NCBI GenBank assembly: GCA_963817615.1
Contig: CAWFPH010000002.1
Coordinates: 2,108,001 to 2,172,000 of the forward strand
From: FEN-1219 sp963817615
Lineage (GTDB): Bacteria; Pseudomonadota; Gammaproteobacteria; Steroidobacterales; Rariloculaceae
Direction of reading: 5' to 3'
Length of the DNA: 64,000 nucleotides
The notes beneath the pieces are model-generated. The model worked only from the letters and a program-made list of their open reading frames with translations, had not been told where the DNA came from and did not search any database. The translations under genes were made by a program, and so were the position numbers. Numbering within the stretch: the stretch's first letter is position 1; every line of letters starts with the position of its first letter. Of this stretch, positions 42,325-49,812 are shown in pieces.

Positions 42325-43405
42325 AGAAATCAACATCTTCTCGATGTCGTTCCTCGACGCGATCACGTGCGGTTTCGGCGCCGTGATTCTGCTGTTCATG
42401 ATCATCAACTCGCGTGTCGACATGCGCAGCGAATCGCAAGTGAAGGACCTGTCGAGCGAGGCACGGCGCATGGAGCTCAAGGTCGACACCGGCCGTAAGA
42501 ATCTGATGCAAATCAAGAACGATCTCGCCCAAATGGTGGAGCAATGGGCGTCGCTGAAGGGCGTGCGCGATCAGCTCACCGCCGAAATTCGCGACACGCA
42601 AGCGAAGCTGAACGAGGAGAATGCCGACAGCGAGGCACATCGCGCCGCGATCGCGAAGCTCAAAGCCGAGCTCTCGCAGCTCGAGGAGCAGAGCAAGCAG
42701 GCTTCGGCCGCGAGCATCACGCCGCAGGAGGCGGGCGACAAGATTCGTGGCTTCCAGGGCGAGGGCAACCGCCAGTACCTCACGGGCCTGCGCATGGGCG
42801 GTAAGCGCGTCGTGGTTCTGGTCGACACTTCGACGAGCATGCTGGACCGCACGATCGTGAATGTCATTCGCCGCCGCAACATGACGCCTGCGCAGCAGCG
42901 CGAATCGCCGAAGTGGGTACAAGTGGTCAATACCGTCGACTGGCTCACGACGCAGATCAAGCCCGGCACGCAGGTGCAGCTCATCGGCTTCAACGATCAG
43001 GCGAAGTCGCTCGTGCCGGGCACCGACGGCCAATGGCTCACCGTCACGGACGGCCATCAGCTCGAGACTGCGGTGCAGACGCTGCGCGACATGTATCCGA
43101 AGGGGCCGACCAGTCTGCATGCGGCGTTCAACTCCGCGCGCGCGCTCGAGCCGAAACCCGACAACATCTATCTGCTGACGGACGGCCTGCCGACCATGGG
43201 CGAGATCGTCCCTCCGCGCGCGGGCGTGACGGGCAAGGAGCGCCTCGAGCACTTCAACCGCGCGGTACGGCAGCTGCCGGTCGGCGTGCCGGTCAATGTG
43301 ATCCTGTTTGCGATGGAGGGTGACCCGAACGCGGCGCCTGCCTACTGGGTGCTGGCGCTCAGAACGGGCGGTTCGATGCTCGCGCCTTCGGACGATTGGC
43401 CATGA
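42308..43405 (+). CDS. Membrane-anchored VWA-domain protein 1
   Basis: This 365-residue protein starts MIRRSREINIFSMSFLDAI, a short cytosolic basic tail, then a membrane helix containing TCGFGAVILLF. Residues about 40-125 form a coiled coil (KLKAELSQLEEQSKQ). A VWA domain covers about 165-365, with MIDAS motif DTSTSM and LTDGLPTMG giving the metal-binding Asp. Topology should be N-in, with coiled coil and VWA in the periplasm. The N-terminal signature SMSFLD-x(2)-x-CGFG is shared with the next gene, which points to a common partner. It overlaps the actin-FHA gene upstream by 17 bp and the second VWA gene by 4 bp. Confidence 0.9.
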   Translation: MIRRSREINIFSMSFLDAITCGFGAVILLFMIINSRVDMRSESQVKDLSSEARRMELKVDTGRKNLMQIKNDLAQMVEQWASLKGVRDQLTAEIRDTQAKLNEENADSEAHRAAIAKLKAELSQLEEQSKQASAASITPQEAGDKIRGFQGEGNRQYLTGLRMGGKRVVVLVDTSTSMLDRTIVNVIRRRNMTPAQQRESPKWVQVVNTVDWLTTQIKPGTQVQLIGFNDQAKSLVPGTDGQWLTVTDGHQLETAVQTLRDMYPKGPTSLHAAFNSARALEPKPDNIYLLTDGLPTMGEIVPPRAGVTGKERLEHFNRAVRQLPVGVPVNVILFAMEGDPNAAPAYWVLALRTGGSMLAPSDDWP

Positions 43406-44406
43406 GGCGCCGGCGCGAATTGGAATCTTTCAGCATGTCGTTCCTCGACAGCATCTGCTGCGGGTTCGGCTCGATCATCCTGCTGCTCGTGATGAGCCGC
43501 ATCAACGAGCCGCATCGGCTCGAGGAGGGCAAGCAGAATCTCGAGGGCGTGATCGCCGCCTACCAGCAGGAGCTCAACGACATTCTCGGCGAAACGGAGG
43601 TCGTGCAACGGCAGCGCGTCACTACCGCCACCGACGAGAAGACCGACCGTTCGGATATCGCGAGCCTTCAGGCACAGCTCGTGAAGATCAGGTCCGAAGT
43701 GCTCGCGAGCACGAACGACGCGGATCTGTCGAACCAGCTCGAGGGCCGCCTCGCGCAGGCGAAGGAGAGCCTGACCGAGGAGATGCGCCGGTTGCTCAAG
43801 GACTACAAGCCGAAGCCCGACGAATACAAAATCGGCGGTATTCCGGTCGACAGCGAGTACATCGTGTTCCTGCTCGACACCTCGGGCAGCATGAAGCAGT
43901 TCGCCTGGGATCGCGTGCTGAAGCAGATTCGCGAGACGCTCGATGTCTACCCGACCGTCAAGGGCATCCAAGTGATGAACGACGAGGGCGAGTATCTGTT
44001 CAAGAGCTATCGCAAGGAGTGGATGCCGGACAATCCGCAGACTCGGCGGACGATCAACGATGCGCTCAAGAGCTGGAACGCCTACTCCGATTCGAGCCCG
44101 CGGGAGGGGATTCTCGCCGCGATCGACGATTTCTACGACGGCAAGAAGAAGATCTCGCTGTACGTCTACAGCGACGACCTTGCCCGCGGTTCGATCAACG
44201 CTATCGTGCGTGAAATCGACCGGCGCAATCTCGCCGACGACAAGGGCAACAAGCGCGTGCGAATTCACGCGGTCGCGTTCCCGACGATCTACGAGGCGAC
44301 CGGCGGGCAGCTTTACACGGCTGCGCAATTCGCGACGTTGATGCGGGTGATCTGCGAGCGTAACGGGGGCACCTTCGTGGCGCTGCCGTTGCTGCGCGAT
44401 CTCTAG
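43402..44406 (+). CDS. Membrane-anchored VWA-domain protein 2
   Basis: This 334-residue protein has the same plan as its neighbour: basic tail MRRRRELESFSMSFLDS, membrane helix with CCGFGSIILLL, coiled coil (about 38-128, including LVKIRSEVLASTNDADL), then VWA. The MIDAS motif DTSGSM is present near residue 157 and YVYSDDLARGS gives a second acidic site. The two VWA domains differ in many positions, so they are likely a heterodimer rather than recent duplicates. The ATG overlaps the upstream stop as ATGA. A TTG six bases earlier exists. Both proteins should display VWA domains in the periplasm. MIDAS integrity implies Mg-dependent ligand binding. Confidence 0.9.
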   Translation: MRRRRELESFSMSFLDSICCGFGSIILLLVMSRINEPHRLEEGKQNLEGVIAAYQQELNDILGETEVVQRQRVTTATDEKTDRSDIASLQAQLVKIRSEVLASTNDADLSNQLEGRLAQAKESLTEEMRRLLKDYKPKPDEYKIGGIPVDSEYIVFLLDTSGSMKQFAWDRVLKQIRETLDVYPTVKGIQVMNDEGEYLFKSYRKEWMPDNPQTRRTINDALKSWNAYSDSSPREGILAAIDDFYDGKKKISLYVYSDDLARGSINAIVREIDRRNLADDKGNKRVRIHAVAFPTIYEATGGQLYTAAQFATLMRVICERNGGTFVALPLLRDL

Positions 44407-44579
44407 TAGCGCCCCCGTAGCCGCAGAGCGTGCAGCCGCGATGGCTGCCTGATGCGCGTGCGGCGCCTGTCAGAATTCGTCAGCGGTGCGGCGCAATCCG
44501 TCGCATTCGGTCAGCCCGCCGCTATCCCGTCTCGCTGCAATGAGCCCCGTGGAATTCACGGACGCTTGAGGAGCGAGGC

Positions 44580-45320
44580 ATGAAGAAACAAGTCATCGTG
44601 TTGTTGATGGGCAGCATCGTCGCGAGCACCGGCTGGGCGGCCGACAAGACGCCGCCGGCTAAAGGCGGCCAGCGAGCGACCAAGGAAGAGTCGATCGGCA
44701 TCGGCAGCGGTGCCGCGATCGGCGCGCTCGGCGGACCGGTCGGCGTGATCCTGGGGGCCGCATTCGGCGGCTGGCTCGGCGATCGCTTCCACCACGAGCG
44801 CGGCGGTCGCTTGGCGGCCGAGCAGCGGTCGGAGGAGGCCGACGCCCGGGCGTCGACGCTCGAGGCGCGACTCGCGAGCCGCGATCAGCAGGTCGCTGCG
44901 CTCGACAGCGAGCTCAGCGGCGAGCGCACCGCGCATCGACGCGACGTGCAAGAGGCGCTGTCGCTCGACGTGCTGTTTCGCACGGAGGACAGCGGGCTCG
45001 ATGCGGGCAGCGAGCAGCGGCTCGCGCAGCTCGCCGGATTGATCGGTCCGATGGCTGGAGCGGTGATCCGCGTCGAAGGCCATACCGATGCGCGCGGCAC
45101 CGAGAAGTACAACGAAGCGCTGGCGGCCGCGCGTGCCGATGCGGTGCGCACTGTGCTGATCGAGAACGGAGTGCCCGCCGAGCGGATCGTCGTGAGCGCC
45201 GCAGGCGAAGCCGGTGCGACCGCATCCGAGCAAGACACGGACGGCATGGCGCTCGATCGCCGCGTTGCGATCACGATCGTCGGTCTCGACGACTCGGGCC
45301 GCGTGGCGCAGCAGAATTGA
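44580..45320 (+). CDS. OmpA-family protein with glycine-zipper segment
   Basis: This 246-residue exported protein has a signal peptide (MKKQVIVLLMGSIVASTGWAAD), a glycine-zipper stretch at about 42-63 (IGSGAAIGALGGPVGVILG), a coiled coil (about 75-125) and a C-terminal OmpA/Pal peptidoglycan-binding domain (IRVEGHTDARGTEKYNEAL, then the conserved Asp and Arg in MALDRRV). It should contact peptidoglycan and perhaps membrane through the zipper. GAGGAGCGAGG precedes the ATG. It follows the second VWA gene after 173 bp, without an obvious terminator between, and a strong terminator lies just behind it. I therefore include it as the last gene of the kinase/VWA locus, though it could also have its own promoter. 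Confidence 0.9.
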   Translation: MKKQVIVLLMGSIVASTGWAADKTPPAKGGQRATKEESIGIGSGAAIGALGGPVGVILGAAFGGWLGDRFHHERGGRLAAEQRSEEADARASTLEARLASRDQQVAALDSELSGERTAHRRDVQEALSLDVLFRTEDSGLDAGSEQRLAQLAGLIGPMAGAVIRVEGHTDARGTEKYNEALAAARADAVRTVLIENGVPAERIVVSAAGEAGATASEQDTDGMALDRRVAITIVGLDDSGRVAQQN

Positions 45321-45347
45321 TCGCTTTCTAAGCGGCAACCCCCGATT

Positions 45348-45378
45348 CGGCCGGAAGCGGCGCTTCCGGCCGCTTTTT
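45348..45378 (+). terminator. Intrinsic terminator after the kinase/VWA-OmpA unit
   Basis: The arms CGGCCGGAAGC (45348-45358) and GCTTCCGGCCG (45362-45372) form a perfect 11-bp stem with a three-base loop GGC, followed by C and five T (45374-45378). This is a strong rho-independent terminator for plus-strand transcription. The bioD stop codon on the other strand begins within its T-run. Confidence 0.9.
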
Positions 45379-46058
45379 CATCGGGGCTCGTCGAGCAGCC
45401 GGTCCAGCAACTGCAGAAGCCGCGGCGCCGGGCCCATAGGCGAGCGCGGCAGACAGACGATAGGAGTCGACGTCAGGAAGCGCGCGAGCGCAGCCGCCGT
45501 CTCCTGCGTCGTCACGGGTTGGTCCGGAGACTCGTCGACCACGACGCCCGCGAGCTCGCAGCCGCGTGAATGCAACGCCGCGGCGGCCGTGAGCGTATGG
45601 CTCAGTGTGCCGAGATAGCCGCCGACGACGAGCAGCGCGGGTATCTTGAGCGCGGCAATCCAGTCGAGGACCGTGTGCGTCGCATCGAGCGGCACCATCA
45701 CGCCGCCGATGCCTTCGATCAGGGTGATCTCCGCCGTGCTCGAGGCGCTGCAGAATTCGACGAGCGCGTCGAAAGGAATCGCGTTGCCCTCGCGTGCAGC
45801 GGCCATATCGGGAGACAGCGGCGCGGCGAATCGCCACGGCGATACGGCATCGAGATTCGCCGCCGAGAGCGCCAGGCCCTGGGCGCGCAACAGCCGTCCG
45901 GGATCGCTATCGCCTGGTCGCGACGGATCGAATCCGCTTGCGATGGGCTTCAGCGCGCGTGCGCGGCGCCCCGCGGCCCGCAGCTCGTCCAGCAGGCGGA
46001 CGGTGACGAATGTCTTGCCGACATCCGTCCCCGAGGAAGTCACGAAGATCGCCGTCAC
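45378..46058 (-). CDS. bioD: Dethiobiotin synthetase
   Basis: This 226-residue ATP-dependent enzyme closes the ureido ring of dethiobiotin from diaminopelargonate and carbon dioxide. The P-loop FVTSSGTDVGKTFVT and the segment LKPIASGFDP with catalytic Lys are present, as are IEGIGGVMVPL and VVGGYLGTLSHTLTA. Length fits the family (about 225). The start is GTG at 46058, which overlaps the bioF stop (GTGA), so the pair is translationally coupled. The biotin genes bioF and bioD lie together, but bioA is about 7 kb away on the other strand, with lon and others between. No bioB or bioC is seen. Confidence 0.95.
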   Translation of the reverse strand: MTAIFVTSSGTDVGKTFVTVRLLDELRAAGRRARALKPIASGFDPSRPGDSDPGRLLRAQGLALSAANLDAVSPWRFAAPLSPDMAAAREGNAIPFDALVEFCSASSTAEITLIEGIGGVMVPLDATHTVLDWIAALKIPALLVVGGYLGTLSHTLTAAAALHSRGCELAGVVVDESPDQPVTTQETAAALARFLTSTPIVCLPRSPMGPAPRLLQLLDRLLDEPR

Positions 46059-47242
46059 GCCGTCTCGATCAGCGCTGCGACCGCCCCGGCGAACGCAGCG
46101 ACTTGGTCGTCCGTGTGCGCGGCCGAGAAGGTGATTCGCAATCGCGACGTGCCGGGGGGCACCGTCGGCGGCCGGATCGCCGCGACCAGAAACCCCGCGG
46201 CGCGCAGCGCTTCGCTGGCCTCCACCGTCCGCGCCGCGCCGCCGAGCACGAGCGCAACGATGGGGCTTTGCGCTTCGGGCAGTCGGAGCGCAGTGGTGAA
46301 CCTGCGTGCGTGCGCTAAGGGGCGGGCGACGAGCGCGGCGTCGTTCGCGATCAGGTCGAGCGCGCGGCTTGCGGCCGCCACCGTGCCCGCCGGCAGACCC
46401 GTCGAATACACGAAGCTGCGCGCGCGATTGCGGAGGAGCTCGGCGACGTCGCGGCTCGCGCAGAGATAGCCGCCATAGGCTCCGACGGCTTTCGACAGCG
46501 TTCCCATCTGTAGCGGCACGTCGGGAGCCGGAGCGGTTGCGAACGCCGAGCCTCGGCCGGCGCCGAGCACGCCGAAGCCGTGCGCGTCGTCGGTCATGAG
46601 CCAGGCGTCGTGATTTGCCGCGAGTGTCGCGAGCGCCGGTAACGGCGCGAGATCGCCGTCCATGCTGAAGACGCCCTCGGTGAGAAGCAGGCAATGGCGA
46701 TGCTTGGACCTCGCACGAGCGAGCGCCTCGCGCGCATGGGATACGTCATTGTGGCGAAATCGAATGATCTTCGCGCCGCTCAACTCGGCGCCCGCAAGCA
46801 ACGAGCTGTGGCACAGCTCGTCGAGCACGATCAGGTCCGCACGCCCCACCAATGCGGCGATGACGCCGACGTTCGCGAGGTAGCCGCTGCCGAAGACGAT
46901 CGCATCCTCGGTCTGCTTGAGCGCCGCGAGCTTGCGCTCGAGCTCGGCGTACAGAGGGTGGTTGCCGTTGACGAGGCGGGCGGAGCCCGCGCCCGCACCG
47001 TAGCGCTGCGTTGCCGCGACGCTTGCGGCGATGACCTCCGGATGGTGCGACAGCCCGAGATAATCGTTGCACGAGAACGAGACGAGCTCGGTGCCGTTAC
47101 GGCGTGCGGCGACCGCCTCGTAGCGATCCGTTTGCGCGAGCCGGCGCCGCAACGTGCGGCGTTCGAGCGCTTCGAGCTTGGCGCGCGCGAACGCGTCCAG
47201 GTCCCTGCGCGGGGCCGAGTCGCGGGGTGGGTTGTCCGGCAT
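46055..47242 (-). CDS. bioF: 8-amino-7-oxononanoate synthase
   Basis: This 395-residue PLP enzyme condenses pimeloyl-ACP or -CoA with alanine in biotin synthesis. FSCNDYLGLSHHPEV, AGSARLVNGNHPLY, SGYLANVG and TDDAHGFGVLG are characteristic, and GTLSKAVGAYGGY holds the Schiff-base Lys. The length matches the family. It begins with a 20-residue charged leader (PPRDSAPRRDLD). Ninety base pairs separate it from the lon stop upstream on the same strand, with a GC-rich hairpin between, so bioFD may have its own promoter or read through from lon. Confidence 0.95.
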   Translation of the reverse strand: MPDNPPRDSAPRRDLDAFARAKLEALERRTLRRRLAQTDRYEAVAARRNGTELVSFSCNDYLGLSHHPEVIAASVAATQRYGAGAGSARLVNGNHPLYAELERKLAALKQTEDAIVFGSGYLANVGVIAALVGRADLIVLDELCHSSLLAGAELSGAKIIRFRHNDVSHAREALARARSKHRHCLLLTEGVFSMDGDLAPLPALATLAANHDAWLMTDDAHGFGVLGAGRGSAFATAPAPDVPLQMGTLSKAVGAYGGYLCASRDVAELLRNRARSFVYSTGLPAGTVAAASRALDLIANDAALVARPLAHARRFTTALRLPEAQSPIVALVLGGAARTVEASEALRAAGFLVAAIRPPTVPPGTSRLRITFSAAHTDDQVAAFAGAVAALIETA

Positions 47243-47289
47243 CGCGCGCCATTCTCACCGACTCGCGCCGGCGCTGCCAGCGCCGCCGA

Positions 47290-47319
47290 GCCCGGCTGCG
47301 CGTCACGCGCAAGCCGGGC
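47290..47319 (-). terminator. Possible lon terminator hairpin
   Basis: Arms 47290-47302 and 47306-47319 pair over 13 bp with one bulged base and a three-base loop, 14 bp past the lon stop. No T-run follows on the minus strand, so it may attenuate rather than stop transcription into bioF. Confidence 0.35.
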
Positions 47320-47332
47320 CGGACGAAGCCGT

Positions 47333-49729
47333 CTAGACGGCCGCGAACTTGCTCTTCGTGCGCTCGCCCTTCTCCAAGGCCGCGTTCAGCGCGTCGTCGA
47401 TGTTCTCGAGCCAGACGAATTCGAGCTGCTCGCGCGCATGCTCCGGAATCTCCTCGAGATCCTTGCGGTTGCGGCTCGGCAGCAGCACGGTGCGAATGCC
47501 GGCCCGCAGCGCGGCGAGCGTTTTCTCCTTGACGCCGCCGATCGGTAGAACGAGCCCGCGCAGGCTGATCTCGCCCGTCATCGCGACGTCGTTGCGCACG
47601 GTTCGGCCGCTCAAGAGCGACGCGACCGCGAGGAACATCGCGACGCCGGCGCTCGGTCCGTCCTTTGGAATCGCCCCCGCCGGCACGTGGATGTGCAAGT
47701 CATTCTGCTCGAGCACGGAGCGTTCGATGCCGAGCTTCTCGAGCCGCATCTTCGCGAGGCTGACGGCCGCCTGGGCGCTCTCCTTCATCACTTCGCCGAG
47801 CTGGCCCGTCAGAATCAATTGACCCTTGCCGGGCACGAGGCTCGCTTCGATGAACAAGATGTCGCCGCCGACCGGGGTCCAGGCGAGACCCGTCGCGACG
47901 CCCGGCACGCTCGTGCGCAGCTTCACCTCGTTCTCGAAGCGGCGGGCGCCGAGGATGCCCGGCACGTCGGCCGCGTCGATCACGACTTTCTCGGTGGCGC
48001 CCTCGGCGATCCGCATCGCGGCGTGGCGCAGCAGCCCGCCGATCTCGCGCTCGAGGTTGCGGACACCGGCCTCACGCGTGTAGCCCTCTATCACGGCCGT
48101 GATCGCGCCCTCGGTAACCTCGGCCTGCGAGTCGTTCAAGCCATTGGCCTTGAGCTGGCGCTGCACGAGGTAGCGCGTCGCAATCGCGAGCTTCTCGTCC
48201 TGCGTATAGCCCGGCAGCTCGATGATCTCCATGCGGTCGCGCAGCGGGCCGGGGATGTTCTCGAGCACGTTCGCGGTGCCGATGAACAGCACCTTGCTCA
48301 GGTCGAACGGGACGTCGAGATAGTGATCGCGGAACGTCGAGTTCTGCTCCGGATCGAGCACTTCGAGCAGCGCGGCCGACGGATCGCCGTGAAAGCCGAC
48401 GCCGAGCTTGTCCATCTCGTCGAGCATGAACACGGGATTGCGCGTGCCGGCCTTGCGCAGGCTTTGCACGACGTTGCCCGGCAGTGAGCCGATATACGTG
48501 CGCCGATGGCCGCGGATCTCGGCTTCGTCGTGCACGCCACCCAAGCTCGAGCGCACGAACTTCAGTCCCATCGCGCGCGCGATGCTCTGGCCGAGCGAAG
48601 TCTTGCCGACGCCGGGCGGGCCGACGAAGCACAAGATCGGGCTGCGGCCGTCCGCGTTCAGCTTGCGCACGGCGAGGTACTCGAGGATTCGGCGCTTGAC
48701 CTTGGCCAAGCCGTAGTGATCCGCGTCGAGGATCTCGCGCGCCTTCGCGATGTCGATGTTCTCCTCATCGAGCTTCGCCCACGGCAGCGCAACCAGCCAA
48801 TCGAGGTAGGTTCGCACCATCGAGTGCTCGGTCGACGCTTCGGGCATGTTCTCGAGGCGGCGCAGCTCCTTCATGGCCTGCTGGTGCACTTCCTCGGGCA
48901 TCTCGGCCTTGTCGATCGCCGCGCGCAGCTCCTCGAGGTCGCCTTGCGTCTCGTCCTCGCCGAGCTCCTTCTTGATGGTCTTCAGCTGCTCACGCAGGAT
49001 GTACTCGCGCTGACGCTCGTCGATCTTGCCCTGCGTCTGCTCGCCGATTTCGCGCGTGAGCTTGAGGACCTCGACGCGGTGAGTCAGGAAGTCGATCACG
49101 AGGTCGAGCCGGTCGCGCACCTTCAGCGCCTCGAGCACGTTCTGCTTCTCGGCCGGCTTGATGTCGATCAGGCTCGCGACCATGTCGGCGAGCGCGCCGG
49201 GCGACTCGATGTTCTGCAAAGCGGGCGCGAGCTCGGGCGGCACCTGTGGCAGCAGCTCGATCGCCTCGATGGTCTTTTGCTTCAGCAGCGTTGCGCGGGC
49301 CTCGATGCCGGTGTCGTTCGACGGTTGGTCCGCGATCAGGTCGAAGCGCGCGGCCAGAAACGGCAAGCCGGTGAGGTAGTCGACGACTCTGAAGCGCTGC
49401 TCGCCTTGGCAGATCAGGTGATGCACGCCGTTCGGCGCCTTGATGTAGCGCACGACGGTGACGGTGGTGCCGATCCTGTAGAGGTCGTCCGGACCGGGCT
49501 CGTCCACGCTCGGGTCGTGCTGGAGCACGATGCCGAGCTTGTGGCCGTGCTGGACCGCCTCCTGGGCCGCCCGCATCGAAATATCGCGCCCGAGCGCGAC
49601 CTGGGTCACCGCGCCCGGGAACATCACGACGTTGCGGACCGGAACGATCAGCAGCACGTCTTCGGGCAAGCTCGGCGACCCGGATTCGGGTGCCTGTTGC
49701 GGGACCTGGTTCTCTTCGTTCATGTGCAT
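47333..49729 (-). CDS. lon: ATP-dependent protease Lon
   Basis: This 798-residue soluble AAA+ protease degrades misfolded and regulatory proteins in the cytosol. The N-terminal substrate-binding LAN domain (about 20-215) begins LIVPVRNVVMFPGAV. Walker A GPPGVGKTSLG and Walker B (FMLDEMDKLG) lie in the AAA module. The Ser-Lys dyad is in PKDGPSAGVAMF and in GGVKEKTLAALRAG. All motifs and length match bacterial LonA. Either of two close ATG codons (49729 or 49723) may be the start, and neither has a strong ribosome site. An RpoH-like promoter stands just upstream, which fits lon as a heat-shock gene. Confidence 0.97.
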   Translation of the reverse strand: MHMNEENQVPQQAPESGSPSLPEDVLLIVPVRNVVMFPGAVTQVALGRDISMRAAQEAVQHGHKLGIVLQHDPSVDEPGPDDLYRIGTTVTVVRYIKAPNGVHHLICQGEQRFRVVDYLTGLPFLAARFDLIADQPSNDTGIEARATLLKQKTIEAIELLPQVPPELAPALQNIESPGALADMVASLIDIKPAEKQNVLEALKVRDRLDLVIDFLTHRVEVLKLTREIGEQTQGKIDERQREYILREQLKTIKKELGEDETQGDLEELRAAIDKAEMPEEVHQQAMKELRRLENMPEASTEHSMVRTYLDWLVALPWAKLDEENIDIAKAREILDADHYGLAKVKRRILEYLAVRKLNADGRSPILCFVGPPGVGKTSLGQSIARAMGLKFVRSSLGGVHDEAEIRGHRRTYIGSLPGNVVQSLRKAGTRNPVFMLDEMDKLGVGFHGDPSAALLEVLDPEQNSTFRDHYLDVPFDLSKVLFIGTANVLENIPGPLRDRMEIIELPGYTQDEKLAIATRYLVQRQLKANGLNDSQAEVTEGAITAVIEGYTREAGVRNLEREIGGLLRHAAMRIAEGATEKVVIDAADVPGILGARRFENEVKLRTSVPGVATGLAWTPVGGDILFIEASLVPGKGQLILTGQLGEVMKESAQAAVSLAKMRLEKLGIERSVLEQNDLHIHVPAGAIPKDGPSAGVAMFLAVASLLSGRTVRNDVAMTGEISLRGLVLPIGGVKEKTLAALRAGIRTVLLPSRNRKDLEEIPEHAREQLEFVWLENIDDALNAALEKGERTKSKFAAV

Positions 49730-49758
49730 CTCGACGTCGCAGTGAGGGATGTCGAGGT

Positions 49759-49786
49759 ATCTTGGGGTCGCAACCCCGGTTTCAAG
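49759..49786 (-). promoter_or_regulatory. RpoH (sigma-32)-like promoter of lon
   Basis: On the minus strand a perfect -35 CTTGAAA (49786-49780), 12 bp, and CCCCAAGAT (49767-49759; consensus CCCCATnT) form a heat-shock promoter of normal spacing. Transcription would start about 22 bases before the lon ATG. Confidence 0.75.
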
Positions 49787-49812
49787 CGAGAGCTACGGAC
49801 GGCCGAAGCCGT

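Noticed and set aside
32973..45320. Type VI secretion accessory cluster (PpkA/Fha/TagV-like)
   Set aside because: Kinase, FHA and FGE-like parts resemble it, but no TssB, TssC, TssH, Hcp, VgrG or TssM-like gene is in or next to the locus.
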